A stretch of DNA of 64,000 nucleotides. Origin: Sandaracinobacteroides sayramensis (GTDB lineage: Bacteria; Pseudomonadota; Alphaproteobacteria; Sphingomonadales; Sphingomonadaceae). This document shows positions 37,828 through 45,849 of this stretch, piece after piece (within the stretch, counting starts at the first letter, position 1; each line of letters opens with the position of its first letter). The stretch covers positions 56,487-120,486 of the forward strand of contig NZ_JAKLSQ010000009.1 of the NCBI RefSeq assembly GCF_022014495.1. Direction: 5' to 3'. The notes under the pieces are model-generated. The model made no database searches. It was not told where the DNA came from and worked only from the letters and a program-made list of their open reading frames with translations. Made by a program: the position numbers and the translations under genes.

Positions 37828-37877
37828 TGATCGCGACGGATGCAGCGGATTTCCGATCGCACCCCGCCCCCTTGCCG

Positions 37878-38792
37878 TTAATCCGATGGTGCGGTGCGCC
37901 ATGCCTGACGAACAAGGCTGACGAGCGCACGGCCAGCCGGTTTTACCTGCCAGCGGCTACGCACAGCATAACAAAGCGTCAATGGATCGAATAAACCGAT
38001 TCCCTCCAAGGCCACGAAATTGGCGCGAAACCATGAGTTCTCGGTGAACTGTTTTGCAACCATCCCGATAGCATCGGATGTGGCAACGATCCGTCGAACC
38101 AATTGAAAATAGTCTGTCATGTGGATCCAGTCAGCGGGACGCTTACCGCTTTTTTCGTACATCTGCTGAATGATCGATGTGTAGGGTTCGGAAGATGAGG
38201 GCACTACGAATTCGAACTGGACCAGCGGCTCCTTGCTGGTCGGGTTTATCCCCAGAATGGGATGATTGTTCCGCACAAAAGGCAGTATTTCGATCGAGGC
38301 GACCCGCTCGCACTTGAATTCCGGCCAGCGTGCAAAGGCCGCTTCAAGTCCAAAGGCGACATCGATATCGCCGCGCGACAGGAGTCGCACGCCCCTTTCG
38401 CTGTTGCCCGAAACGACTTCGACGCGCACTGCCGGATGGCGCCGCAGCAAAGAAACCAGAGGTTGGGTGAGCAACCAGTCGATTGACCCTGGGAACAGTC
38501 CGATTCGAAGCGGGCCCGCATAGGCGTCGGCGCGGCGGGCTGTATCTCCGAGTAGTTCAGCTGCGTCGGCAAGCAAGCGCGCTGCGCGATCGATAAATTC
38601 GCGTCCCTCCTCTGTCGGCATCGCGCCCCGTGAGGTCCGATGGAAAAGGGAATAGCCAAGATACCGTTCGAGTTCAGCGACACTCTTGGTCACCGCCGAC
38701 TGCGTGACACCAACCGCATCCGCTGCCCTGGAGAAGGAACGAAGCTGACCAACCGCGACGGCATGCTTGAGGCGAGAATCGAGCATGGACAT
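37878..38792 (-). CDS. LysR-family transcriptional regulator
   Basis: A 304-residue LysR protein: winged helix-turn-helix at about 19-40 (SFSRAADAVGVTQSAVTKSVAELE) followed by the FHRTSRGAMPTEEG wing and a periplasmic-binding-like effector domain beginning GPLRIGLFPGSIDWLL. The start ATG 38792 begins a typical MSMLDSRLK opening; the frame is open to 38927. It is divergent from the racemase-like CoA transferase, and copy D of the recurring element is nine bases upstream of its start, in keeping with autoregulation. Likely the activator of the alcohol/branched-acid genes, using a pathway intermediate as inducer. Confidence 0.88.
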   Translation of the reverse strand: MSMLDSRLKHAVAVGQLRSFSRAADAVGVTQSAVTKSVAELERYLGYSLFHRTSRGAMPTEEGREFIDRAARLLADAAELLGDTARRADAYAGPLRIGLFPGSIDWLLTQPLVSLLRRHPAVRVEVVSGNSERGVRLLSRGDIDVAFGLEAAFARWPEFKCERVASIEILPFVRNNHPILGINPTSKEPLVQFEFVVPSSSEPYTSIIQQMYEKSGKRPADWIHMTDYFQLVRRIVATSDAIGMVAKQFTENSWFRANFVALEGIGLFDPLTLCYAVRSRWQVKPAGRALVSLVRQAWRTAPSD

Positions 38793-38800
38793 GCCCCACA

Positions 38801-38832
38801 GGAATAATTGCTCCAGAGAATGAATTAGGCGA
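38801..38832 (+). promoter_or_regulatory. Recurring element, copy D (LysR / CoA-transferase promoter region)
   Basis: GGAATAATTG at the left and TGAATTAGGCGA at the right, matching copy A at 22 of 32 positions with the same spacing. It is the most diverged copy and lies between the LysR gene and the divergent CoA-transferase gene, 128 bp upstream of the latter's start. Confidence 0.4.
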
Positions 38833-38959
38833 ATCAAGGTCATTTTGCCAATCTTACTTTCGACACTGCCGCCCAGCACGACTGCAACCCGTCTCGAAAT
38901 CTGGAGCGGCGAAACGGCCTGGATCAAAGCGCCAAGGTCTCAGACGCAGGTATGCCTGA

Positions 38960-40105
38960 ATGACGAAAACTGGTCCGCTTGCAGGCCTCAAAATACTCGA
39001 AATTGCGGGCATCGGCCCGGCGCCGTTTTGCGGAATGCTGTTGGCCGACCTTGGCGCCGATGTCGTCGTCATTGAACGCGTAAGCCCTAACTCCGAAAAT
39101 ATCGATCTTGGCAGCGGCGCCATTGTGAACCGCGGGAAACGTGTAATTGCCTTGGATCTGAAGTCCCCCGAAGGCGTCGCGCATGTCCTGGATCTCGTCC
39201 AAAGGGGCGATGTACTGATCGAAGGCATGCGGCCTGGGGTGATGGAGAGGCTCGGCCTTGGTCCCGAGGTTTGCCTAGCGCGTAACCCCCGCCTTGTATT
39301 CGGTCGCATGACGGGTTGGGGGCAGCAGGGACCTCTCGCCCAAGCGGCCGGCCATGACATCAACTATATCGCGCTGTCAGGAGCCCTTTGGTATGCTGGG
39401 CATCCTGGTGAACCGCCAATGGCGCCGCCAAGCCTGGTAGGCGATATTGGGGGTGGAGCGCTTTATTTGGCCATCGGCGTCCTCGCAGCGGCAATGCACG
39501 CCCGGGATACCGGGAATGGGCAAGTGGTTGACGCCGCGATCGTCGATGGGAGCGCTCACATGATGAACTTGCTCCTGAGCCTGAAGGCCGCCGGCCAGGT
39601 TGCCAGCATACGCGGCTGCAGCATCCTTGACGGCCCTCACTGGTACTCGACCTATCGGTGCGCCGACGGGAATTTCATCTCAGTCGGATCACTCGAGCCC
39701 AAGTTCTATGCGCTGCTTTGCAAAAAGCTGGGGTTGGCCGGCGATAGCAGTTTTGACGACGGCTATGATCGTGATGCCTGGCCCGAGCTCAAGCAGCGTT
39801 TTAGCGAGATATTCGCCATGCGGACACGGGAAGAATGGCGCGCACTGCTGGAAGGCAGCGATGCCTGCTTTGCCCCCGTGCTTGATCCGGACGAAGCGGC
39901 GCGCCATCCTCATATGGCAGCGCGAGGCGTCTATCGGGAGATCGACAATATCCTTCAGGCAATGCCGGCGCCACGTTTTTCGGGCTCGTCACTACCGATC
40001 CCCGGACCGATCCCGCTGCATCATGAAGATCCGAGTACAATTCGGCGGGGCTGGAGCAAACCGGACCGCTGCGGGATTACCGCCAGAACCGACTGTTGCG
40101 AGTAG
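38960..40105 (+). CDS. Alpha-methylacyl-CoA racemase-like protein (CaiB/BaiF family)
   Basis: A 381-residue class III CoA-transferase-fold protein. The racemase-type GHDINYIALSG places a histidine at 132 and LVGDIGGGALYLAIG an aspartate at 162, matching the His/Asp pair of alpha-methylacyl-CoA racemase. It should invert the methyl-bearing carbon of 2-methylacyl-CoAs so that stereospecific dehydrogenase can act. This argues that the substrate carries methyl branches. A true CoA transferase role is not excluded. Divergent from LysR; the ATG at 38960 was chosen as the first good start. Confidence 0.82.
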   Translation: MTKTGPLAGLKILEIAGIGPAPFCGMLLADLGADVVVIERVSPNSENIDLGSGAIVNRGKRVIALDLKSPEGVAHVLDLVQRGDVLIEGMRPGVMERLGLGPEVCLARNPRLVFGRMTGWGQQGPLAQAAGHDINYIALSGALWYAGHPGEPPMAPPSLVGDIGGGALYLAIGVLAAAMHARDTGNGQVVDAAIVDGSAHMMNLLLSLKAAGQVASIRGCSILDGPHWYSTYRCADGNFISVGSLEPKFYALLCKKLGLAGDSSFDDGYDRDAWPELKQRFSEIFAMRTREEWRALLEGSDACFAPVLDPDEAARHPHMAARGVYREIDNILQAMPAPRFSGSSLPIPGPIPLHHEDPSTIRRGWSKPDRCGITARTDCCE

Positions 40106-40393
40106 TCGGTTGGCATGGTGGGCGGCCAGCGGCCCGACACGAACGGTGATTTCATAACTATGAACCAATGCGACGCTCCGCTTCGCTGCATTCAAATCAA
40201 AGGAGACAACGACACACAGGCACGTCAAACTATCCGATGATTCCTGTACGCCACGCCGGAACGGCGATTGCGGACGTGTCCACGGGACGTTGTTCGCATC
40301 GTGATTCGCTCGGCGCTTGAAATCAATGCTCGCCCCGGATGTGACGACGCCGATGGGATTTCCACTGCGGCGGCCACGGCCAATGTCCTGGCG

Positions 40394-40463
40394 TGAGGGC
40401 TTCGGTCATCGACCGATTCGACCGTCCGAATGCGGTCTTTTGGCGCGCCTGAGAATCCGCATC
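40394..40463 (+). repeat. 70-bp dispersed repeat, copy 2
   Basis: Same orientation as copy 1 (22866-22935), 61 of 70 identical with only transitions. In one frame both copies end a 20-codon open frame at the same TGA (RASVIDRF is shared), although the peptide differs elsewhere. It lies just right of the catabolic genes. Confidence 0.8.
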
Positions 40464-40490
40464 AGAGTTGAGTGCGCGTTGTTCGGGAAT

Positions 40491-40535
40491 CTCATTTAAA
40501 TATTTGTAAAAACGTAATAATATAGATAATAACTC
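40491..40535 (+). promoter_or_regulatory. AT-rich probable promoter region of the XRE gene
   Basis: A 45-base patch of very high AT content in an otherwise GC-rich region, with TTGTAA (40504-40509) and GATAAT (40525-40530) as possible -35 and -10 boxes 15 bases apart. It ends about 50 bases before the XRE start. Confidence 0.35.
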
Positions 40536-40587
40536 CAACCTGTATCCAGTGTGGAGTAATGGTCGCAGGGCGTGAACTTACGCCCTT

Positions 40588-40914
40588 ATGGATGCGTCGA
40601 AGTCCTTCAGTTTGAATCTCAGGAAATTGCGGCTTGCGATGCGCATCACGCAAGAAGCGCTCGCCCATGATGCGGGCACGAGCAGCTCTTATCTGAGTGC
40701 GATCGAAAATGGCCGGTCGAGCCCGACGCTGAAAGCAATGGAGCGGCTCGCGAAGGCACTCGGCGTCAATGCCGTCTATCTCTTGTCCGGCCGGATATCG
40801 ATCTCGATCGTTTCGGACGACGAACTGGAAATCGGCGCGATACTGGCGCGCCCGGCGGTGACGCTCCGGCGCCATCCGCACAAGCCGACGGGGCGGCCGA
40901 GCAAGACCAAGTAA
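40588..40914 (+). CDS. XRE-family helix-turn-helix regulator
   Basis: A 108-residue protein with an N-terminal XRE domain: LRKLRLAMRITQEALAHDAGTSSSYLSAIENGRSSPTLKAMERLAKALGV. The C-terminal third is short and basic (RHPHKPTGRPSKTK). It is the first backbone gene and precedes luxR by 86 bp; on related integrative conjugative elements small XRE proteins control excision and transfer. It may repress or sense element state. Target unknown. Confidence 0.82.
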   Translation: MDASKSFSLNLRKLRLAMRITQEALAHDAGTSSSYLSAIENGRSSPTLKAMERLAKALGVNAVYLLSGRISISIVSDDELEIGAILARPAVTLRRHPHKPTGRPSKTK

Positions 40915-41000
40915 ATCATCGGGGGCTGCACGCGCGTGGGCTGGAACCACGCGCCCGATAGACGCGCCCGCAACGCGCGCGTCGAAAGGAGTGCCCCTCG

Positions 41001-41747
41001 GTGCCGTTTCGCGACCTCGATGCCTATATTAAGCAGGCCAGGCGCGCGAACAGTGATCGCGAGCTGTTCAGTTGCAGCGAGGCCGCCGCACGCCAGCTCG
41101 GCCTCCCATGGCTCGCGATCGTCCAGAGCATGGCCTTCTTTCAGCCCGGTGGGCGATATTTCCGCATGGACAATTTCCAGAGCTGGGGCGACGTTTTCGT
41201 CGCCGAAGGCTATTACCGCGACGATCCCGCCTTGCTCGCGGCGCGCTCGACAAGCCGGGCGTTCGGCTGGCACGAAATGGAGCGACTGCTGGGCGGCTTC
41301 ACGCGGCGGCAGGCGCGCATCGTGCGCGAAGCCGCGCGTCATGGCCTGCGCAACGGCCTCACCGTTCCGATTGGCGTCGCCGGCGAGCCGCCCGGATGCT
41401 GTACGTTCGCAACGCGCGACGGGCAATTGCCGCCATCGCATATCTGCCGGATCGCGACGCTGATGGCGAGCGAGGCTTTTACCGAGGCGCGGCGCTTGCA
41501 CGGCTTTCCGGCGCGCCGCCTGGAATTGCCCCATCTCAGCCCAAAGCGGCTCGAATGCTTTCGCTTGGCGGCGATGGGCAAGAGCGACGTCGAGATCGGG
41601 ATCATGATGCACATCGCGCCAACGACCGTGCGCACCTACATGCGCGACCTGCGCGAGCATTTCGGCATCTATTCCCGCGCGCAGCTCCCGGCGATCGCGC
41701 TCGCCTGCGGGATCGTCTGCATCGAGGAGATCGTCCCGCGCTTCTGA
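41001..41747 (+). CDS. LuxR-family quorum-sensing regulator
   Basis: A 248-residue protein: an N-terminal autoinducer-binding domain with DNFQSWGDVFVAEGYYRDDP, where tryptophan, tyrosine and the aspartate of DDP fit the lactone pocket, and a C-terminal LuxR helix-turn-helix (LSPKRLECFRLAAMGKSDVEIG through TTVRTYMRDLREHF). The start is GTG at 41001, ten bases after AAAGGAG. The acyl-homoserine lactone synthase gene follows by 92 bp. On an element with transfer genes it probably ties conjugation to cell density, as TraR does. Confidence 0.9.
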   Translation: MPFRDLDAYIKQARRANSDRELFSCSEAAARQLGLPWLAIVQSMAFFQPGGRYFRMDNFQSWGDVFVAEGYYRDDPALLAARSTSRAFGWHEMERLLGGFTRRQARIVREAARHGLRNGLTVPIGVAGEPPGCCTFATRDGQLPPSHICRIATLMASEAFTEARRLHGFPARRLELPHLSPKRLECFRLAAMGKSDVEIGIMMHIAPTTVRTYMRDLREHFGIYSRAQLPAIALACGIVCIEEIVPRF

Positions 41748-41811
41748 GTAGGATCGCCGCATCCTCAATATTGACGACTGTTTGAACTCCGCATCTCTGC
41801 TCCTTTTGCGA

Positions 41812-41828
41812 CCGTTCACGTTGAACGG
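41812..41828. promoter_or_regulatory. Perfect 17-bp palindrome upstream of luxI
   Basis: CCGTTCA, CGT, TGAACGG: seven-base arms with a three-base centre, ending 11 bases before the luxI ATG. It is too close to the start to be an activating lux box, so it may be a repressor site or a hairpin covering the ribosome site (GGGAG lies immediately after). Confidence 0.4.
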
Positions 41829-41839
41829 GAGCTACTGCT

Positions 41840-42454
41840 ATGATCCATATTGTCCAAGGGTGCTCGCTTACCGATGCGCGCGCCGCCTCGATGTTCGAGG
41901 ACCGCAAGACCCTGTTCGTCGATCTGCTGGGCTGGGATGTTCCGGTCGTCGGCGGCCGCTATGAAATCGACAGCTATGACGGCGACAAGGCGGTCTATCT
42001 GATCGCCACCGACGATGGCTGCATTCACCAGGGGTCGATGCGGCTGCTATCGACAGAGGGCGCGCATCTGCTCGCCGATCGTTTCGCGTCGCTCTGCGAG
42101 TGCGATGCGCCCCGGGGGGAGCAGGTTCGCGAGATTACGCGACTTTGCCTGCCGCAACGATTGGGCGCCCCCGGACGCCTGCGTGTCCGCAACCGGCTCA
42201 TCTCGGCGATGGTCGATCATGCGCTCGGCAGCGGAATCACCATGCTAACCGGCGTCGTGACCGCTGCTTTTCGCGAGGAGGTTTTGGCGATGGGCTGGCG
42301 CGCAGCGCCGCTCGGCCCCGCGCGCCGCATCGATGGCGCGTTCCTTGGAGCGTTCCGCATCGAGATCTGCGCCGGTACGCCTGCGCTGCTGGCGTCGAAC
42401 GGCATCTATGTGCCGGGTGCGATCACTCCCGATGCGGCGGCAAGAGCCGCGTGA
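41840..42454 (+). CDS. LuxI-family acyl-homoserine-lactone synthase
   Basis: A 204-residue autoinducer synthase. The family pattern is visible: FEDRKTLFVDLLGWDVP, YEIDSYDGDKAVYLIA, GSMRLLSTEG and EITRLCLP. It makes an acyl-homoserine lactone from S-adenosylmethionine and an acyl carrier protein. GGGAG precedes the ATG. Its stop overlaps or abuts the start of the phytanoyl-CoA dioxygenase-like gene. The acyl chain cannot be predicted. Confidence 0.9.
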   Translation: MIHIVQGCSLTDARAASMFEDRKTLFVDLLGWDVPVVGGRYEIDSYDGDKAVYLIATDDGCIHQGSMRLLSTEGAHLLADRFASLCECDAPRGEQVREITRLCLPQRLGAPGRLRVRNRLISAMVDHALGSGITMLTGVVTAAFREEVLAMGWRAAPLGPARRIDGAFLGAFRIEICAGTPALLASNGIYVPGAITPDAAARAA

Positions 42455-42459
42455 AGGGA

Positions 42460-43341
42460 ATGGCGATGCACGACCCCGCCCGCCTAGCCGCGATGCTGCT
42501 CGCCGACGGTTATGTCATTGTCGATAACGCCGTGCCGACCGAGCTAATCACCGCGCTCGAAGCCGAACTCGCACCGCGCTTCGTCGCCACGCCCTTTTGC
42601 GAAGGCGGATTCTACGGAGCCCGCACCAAGCGCTTTGGCGCGTTGTTGCGGCGTTCACGGCATATCGCCGGCCTTGTGCTGCACCCGATCATCTGCGGTA
42701 TCGCCGAAACGGTGCTCGGGGAATGGTGCGATCGTATCGTTCTCAACCTCACCCAGGCGATCGAAATCCATCCCGGCGCGCTCGCGCAGGTGCCGCACCG
42801 CGACCAGGATCTCTGGGGCGGCGTCAAGACCGGGATGCACTATCAGATCAACGTCATCTGGCCGATCGATCCGTTCACGCTGGAGAGTGGCGCGACGCTG
42901 GTCTGGCCGGGCAGCCATCACGATGCGGCATCGCAACCGGGCGATGCACGTCCGGTCGCCGCCGAAATGCCACCCGGCTCCGCGCTGCTGTTCCTCGGAT
43001 CGATCCTGCATGGTGCCGGCGCTAACCAGTCCGATCATGTGCGCCGCGCGGTCATCACCTCCTATTGCCTCGGATGGCTGCGGACGTTCGAGAATCAGTA
43101 TCTCGTCTACCCGCCCGCCATCGCTCGAGCGTTCGATCCCGATCTGGCCGCGCTCATCGGCTATGCCCAGCATCGCCCCAATCTCGGTAATGTCGAAGGC
43201 CAGTGCCCATCGGTGCTGCTTTACCGCGACGATATTGACGGCCTCCCGGCGATCGACGCGCTGCTTCCCGGTCAGGCGGACATGTTGGACGCCTACGTCG
43301 CGGATCAGGAAGCGGCGCGTGCGGGCCTGATCGGCGGGTAA
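42460..43341 (+). CDS. Phytanoyl-CoA dioxygenase (PhyH)-family Fe/2-oxoglutarate enzyme
   Basis: A 293-residue jelly-roll dioxygenase. The iron facial triad is H113 and D115 (PHRDQD) and H184 (LHGAGANQSD), and an arginine near 195 may bind 2-oxoglutarate. PhyH-type genes next to luxI are, as I recall, a feature of sphingomonads, suggesting hydroxylation of the lactone's acyl chain or of its precursor; this has not been shown here. Starts possible at GTG 42451 (overlapping the luxI stop), ATG 42460 and ATG 42466. Confidence 0.85.
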   Translation: MAMHDPARLAAMLLADGYVIVDNAVPTELITALEAELAPRFVATPFCEGGFYGARTKRFGALLRRSRHIAGLVLHPIICGIAETVLGEWCDRIVLNLTQAIEIHPGALAQVPHRDQDLWGGVKTGMHYQINVIWPIDPFTLESGATLVWPGSHHDAASQPGDARPVAAEMPPGSALLFLGSILHGAGANQSDHVRRAVITSYCLGWLRTFENQYLVYPPAIARAFDPDLAALIGYAQHRPNLGNVEGQCPSVLLYRDDIDGLPAIDALLPGQADMLDAYVADQEAARAGLIGG

Positions 43342-43371
43342 CGCGGGTTCGTCGGACTAGACGCTGCATCC

Positions 43372-43680
43372 ATGACACACGATCCGAACGACAAAGCAGG
43401 CGGCGGCGCACGAACACCGACCGAGGTGGCGCCGCCCGCTGTGAACGGTGGAGCTGTATCTTCGACCGCGGAGCGCGCCCGGCGGGCACGCGAACATTGC
43501 CCGTTCCTGACAACCAAGCAGGCCGCGTTCCATCTCGGCCTCGCAGCGGACACGCTCAAGAAGATGCGCCGCGAGCGGCGCGGTCCGTGCTGCCGGAAAC
43601 ACGGCACCGTCTGGCGCTACCATATCGACGATATCGAGGCCTGGTCGCGCGCGAACATGCGGGATGGCGGAAATGGCTAG
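43372..43680 (+). CDS. MerR/AlpA-like DNA-binding protein (helix-turn-helix_17)
   Basis: A 102-residue protein with a C-terminal winged-helix DNA-binding motif (CPFLTTKQAAFHLGLAADTLKKMRRE, then WRYHIDDIEAWSRANM), as in AlpA-like regulators and recombination directionality factors. It overlaps the start of the TraF gene by eight bases. It could act as the element's excisionase or as a regulator of the transfer operon. Confidence 0.75.
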   Translation: MTHDPNDKAGGGARTPTEVAPPAVNGGAVSSTAERARRAREHCPFLTTKQAAFHLGLAADTLKKMRRERRGPCCRKHGTVWRYHIDDIEAWSRANMRDGGNG

Positions 43681-44194
43681 GCTGTTACCCTCCCGTCTGC
43701 CGGTTCGGGCCTCCGTGCTGATCAGTGTTGGCGTCGCCGCGCTGACGGCGACGATCGCGCTGCCCCCGACGCCGCGGCTGGTCTGGAACGTGTCGGCCAG
43801 CGCGCCGATCGGCCTCTATGCCGTTGGCGGCCGTCACGACATCGCGGCTGGCGACATGGTGCTGGCCCGCGTGCCCGACCGCTGGCGCCGGCTCGCCGCC
43901 GAGCGGCGCTACATTCCGATCAACGTCCCTTTGGTGAAGCGCGTCGCGGCCGTGCCCGGCGACCGCGTTTGCGCCCGTGGTCGCGATATCTCCGTAAATG
44001 GCCGCCCAGTCACTGATCGCCGCGAAGCTGACGGCCGCGGGCGGCCGATGCCGCGGTGGAGCGGATGTGTGACACTGAGAACCGGTGCGCTGTTCCTCCT
44101 GATGGACAGCCCGGATTCGTTCGACGGGCGTTATTTCGGACCGACATCGCGCGGCGACGTCATCGGCGAGGCGCGGCTGTTGTGGCTGGGCTGA
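43673..44194 (+). CDS. traF: TraF-type S26-family conjugation signal peptidase
   Basis: A 173-residue membrane-anchored serine protease (hydrophobic 12-32). The S26 signature is present: the serine in NVSASAPIGLY and the lysine in PLVKRVAAVPGD. TraF processes and cyclises the TrbC pilin in IncP-type transfer systems. The trbC gene is 19 kb downstream. The ATG at 43673 is the likelier start; ATG 43664 is in frame. Confidence 0.88.
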   Translation: MARLLPSRLPVRASVLISVGVAALTATIALPPTPRLVWNVSASAPIGLYAVGGRHDIAAGDMVLARVPDRWRRLAAERRYIPINVPLVKRVAAVPGDRVCARGRDISVNGRPVTDRREADGRGRPMPRWSGCVTLRTGALFLLMDSPDSFDGRYFGPTSRGDVIGEARLLWLG

Positions 44195-44823
44195 GGGTCG
44201 CCATCACCGCCTTGGCGCTGCTAGCGGCGGCGCCGGCTGGCGCGCAGTCGGTCGTTCACTGGCGGCCTTATATCGAGGCAGCCTCGGCGCGTTTCGGCGT
44301 GCCGGTAGAATGGATCGAGCGCGTCATGCGCGCCGAGAGCGGCGGACGCACGATGCTGGACGGTCGCCCGATCACCAGCCACGCCGGCGCGATGGGGCTG
44401 ATGCAGCTCATGCCCGGCACCTGGTCCGAAATGCGCGCGCGGCTCGGGCTCGGGTCCGATCCACATAGCCCGCGCGACAACATATTGGCGGGGACGCTCT
44501 ATCTTCGCCTGATGTATGACCGCTTCGGCTATCCCGGTCTGTTCGCAGCCTATAATGCGGGACCGGCACGCTATGCCGAGCACGTGCGGACCGGCCGCGC
44601 GCTGCCCGGCGAGACCCGCGCCTATCTCGCGAGCGTCGCCGGAGTGCCCGTCAATTCCCAGTCGGCTGTCGCGGCCGCCAGTGCAACGCCGCGTACCGCC
44701 AATGCCATCTTCTTCGCGATCGGCGACCGGCCCCCTGCCGGCCGGAGCGAAGCCGGCGCGGCCACGCTGTTCGTCGTGCTACGCGCAGGGCCGCCCGAGA
44801 CGGCTGCGCCAGGCCGTCCGTAG
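44182..44823 (+). CDS. Lytic transglycosylase (SLT-domain) of the transfer system
   Basis: A 213-residue protein with a signal peptide ending AGAQ and a soluble-lytic-transglycosylase domain: WIERVMRAESGG (catalytic glutamate), then GAMGLMQLMPGTW and AAYNAGPARY. It opens murein for assembly of the conjugation machine. The start is GTG at 44182, overlapping the end of traF by 13 bp. Confidence 0.88.
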   Translation: MAGLRVAITALALLAAAPAGAQSVVHWRPYIEAASARFGVPVEWIERVMRAESGGRTMLDGRPITSHAGAMGLMQLMPGTWSEMRARLGLGSDPHSPRDNILAGTLYLRLMYDRFGYPGLFAAYNAGPARYAEHVRTGRALPGETRAYLASVAGVPVNSQSAVAAASATPRTANAIFFAIGDRPPAGRSEAGAATLFVVLRAGPPETAAPGRP

Positions 44824-44877
44824 TGAGCACCGATCCGGGCTTCATGCGGATTCGTGTTTCTGCTATGTTCCGAGGCT

Positions 44878-45333
44878 ATGGAGTTGGTCGTCATGCTGCT
44901 CGGTCTGATCCTTTCCGCCACCGGCATCGTCCTCTTCGCCTGGGCGATGTTCCGGCTCGCCGTCTTCGCGCTCCCGGTCGGGCTGGGTGCGGCCACCTTT
45001 CTGTGGGCGGCGGGTGGCGAGCTGGGGCTGTTGCTCGGCCTGCTTCTCGGCCTCGTCGTCGGCGTCGCGGCCTTGCTGATCGGACGCATGCTCATCGCGT
45101 CACGGTTGCCGGTTCCAGTTCGCGGGGCGGTCGCTTTTCTCTTCGCTGTGCCCGCCGGGATCGCCGGCCACAGCGTCGTCTCCGGCCTGATGCATCTCGG
45201 CGGCGCGCGGCCGACCGCGACCGGCATCGCCGCGGCGGTCGGCGCGATCATCATCGCCAGTGCCGCCATGATGAGCCTGTTGCCCGCGATGACCGCTCGC
45301 ACCGGTTCGCACGGATCCCCGCTGCACGGTTGA
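44878..45333 (+). CDS. Small polytopic membrane protein, unknown function
   Basis: A 151-residue protein with about four strongly hydrophobic segments (near 3-25, 35-65, 75-95, 110-140) rich in Gly, Ala and Leu. No motif is evident. It follows the transglycosylase gene by 54 bp, so it could belong to the transfer operon. The ATG at 44878 starts the first hydrophobic segment. Confidence 0.6.
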   Translation: MELVVMLLGLILSATGIVLFAWAMFRLAVFALPVGLGAATFLWAAGGELGLLLGLLLGLVVGVAALLIGRMLIASRLPVPVRGAVAFLFAVPAGIAGHSVVSGLMHLGGARPTATGIAAAVGAIIIASAAMMSLLPAMTARTGSHGSPLHG

Positions 45334-45849
45334 TCCGCGGCGGGTCAGTCGGCCGAGTGCTCGCCTCCGCGTCACCGTCGCGTAAGGCGACCATGGCGAG
45401 AGTGCGTCAAGACGGCAGGGTCTGACCTGACGCATCCGGGTTTTTGGGCGCCTCGCGCCTGCGGCGCGACCGCCGCTCTATTCCGCTAGGCTCACATCCG
45501 TTCGCCAAGCTCCACCGGGCCACGCTTCGCGCGTCCCGGCCAAAGGTGATGATCGGACTGGCGGGATGCCGGAGCCTTGCTCCGGCCTGTCGTCGCCGCG
45601 CCTGACCGGCGCGGCGGCGTTTTTCGTTGGGCCTTCCCCTCGTCGCACGGGTGGACGGCGCTCCCTTCTGGGCCCGGCCCGGCGTCCCGCAAGCCGGCCC
45701 TCGACTGCGCTCGGGCTCGGCTCCTCCATTGCATTGCGGCCCTGCGGGTGCGGACCGCCTTCTGGCCGCGCCCGGCAGGTCGCAGTTCGCCGCCCACCCC
45801 CGCTCCGGGGGAGGCCCTGGGGTTTTTGGGGCGGTGCAGGAGGATAGCC
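45334..45849. other. GC-rich intergenic region upstream of ardC, with a terminator
   Basis: No gene is apparent in these 516 bases. A perfect 9-bp stem hairpin with T5 (45594-45624) is the only strong structure. The long open frames on either strand here lack start signals and similarity. Confidence 0.5.
45594..45624 (+). terminator. Rho-independent terminator before ardC
   Basis: CGCCGCGCC (45594-45602), a five-base loop, GGCGCGGCG (45608-45616), then GCG and TTTTT. A strong hairpin with a U-run, about 225 bases before the ardC start. Confidence 0.65.

Larger units (their letters stand above)
40106..40587. other. Intergenic junction between catabolic cargo and conjugative backbone
   Basis: No gene is apparent in these 482 bases. 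They hold copy 2 of the 70-bp repeat (40394-40463) and an AT-rich patch (40491-40535) before the XRE gene. Composition changes here from the AT-richer cargo to the GC-rich transfer genes, so this is a plausible insertion boundary. Confidence 0.5.
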
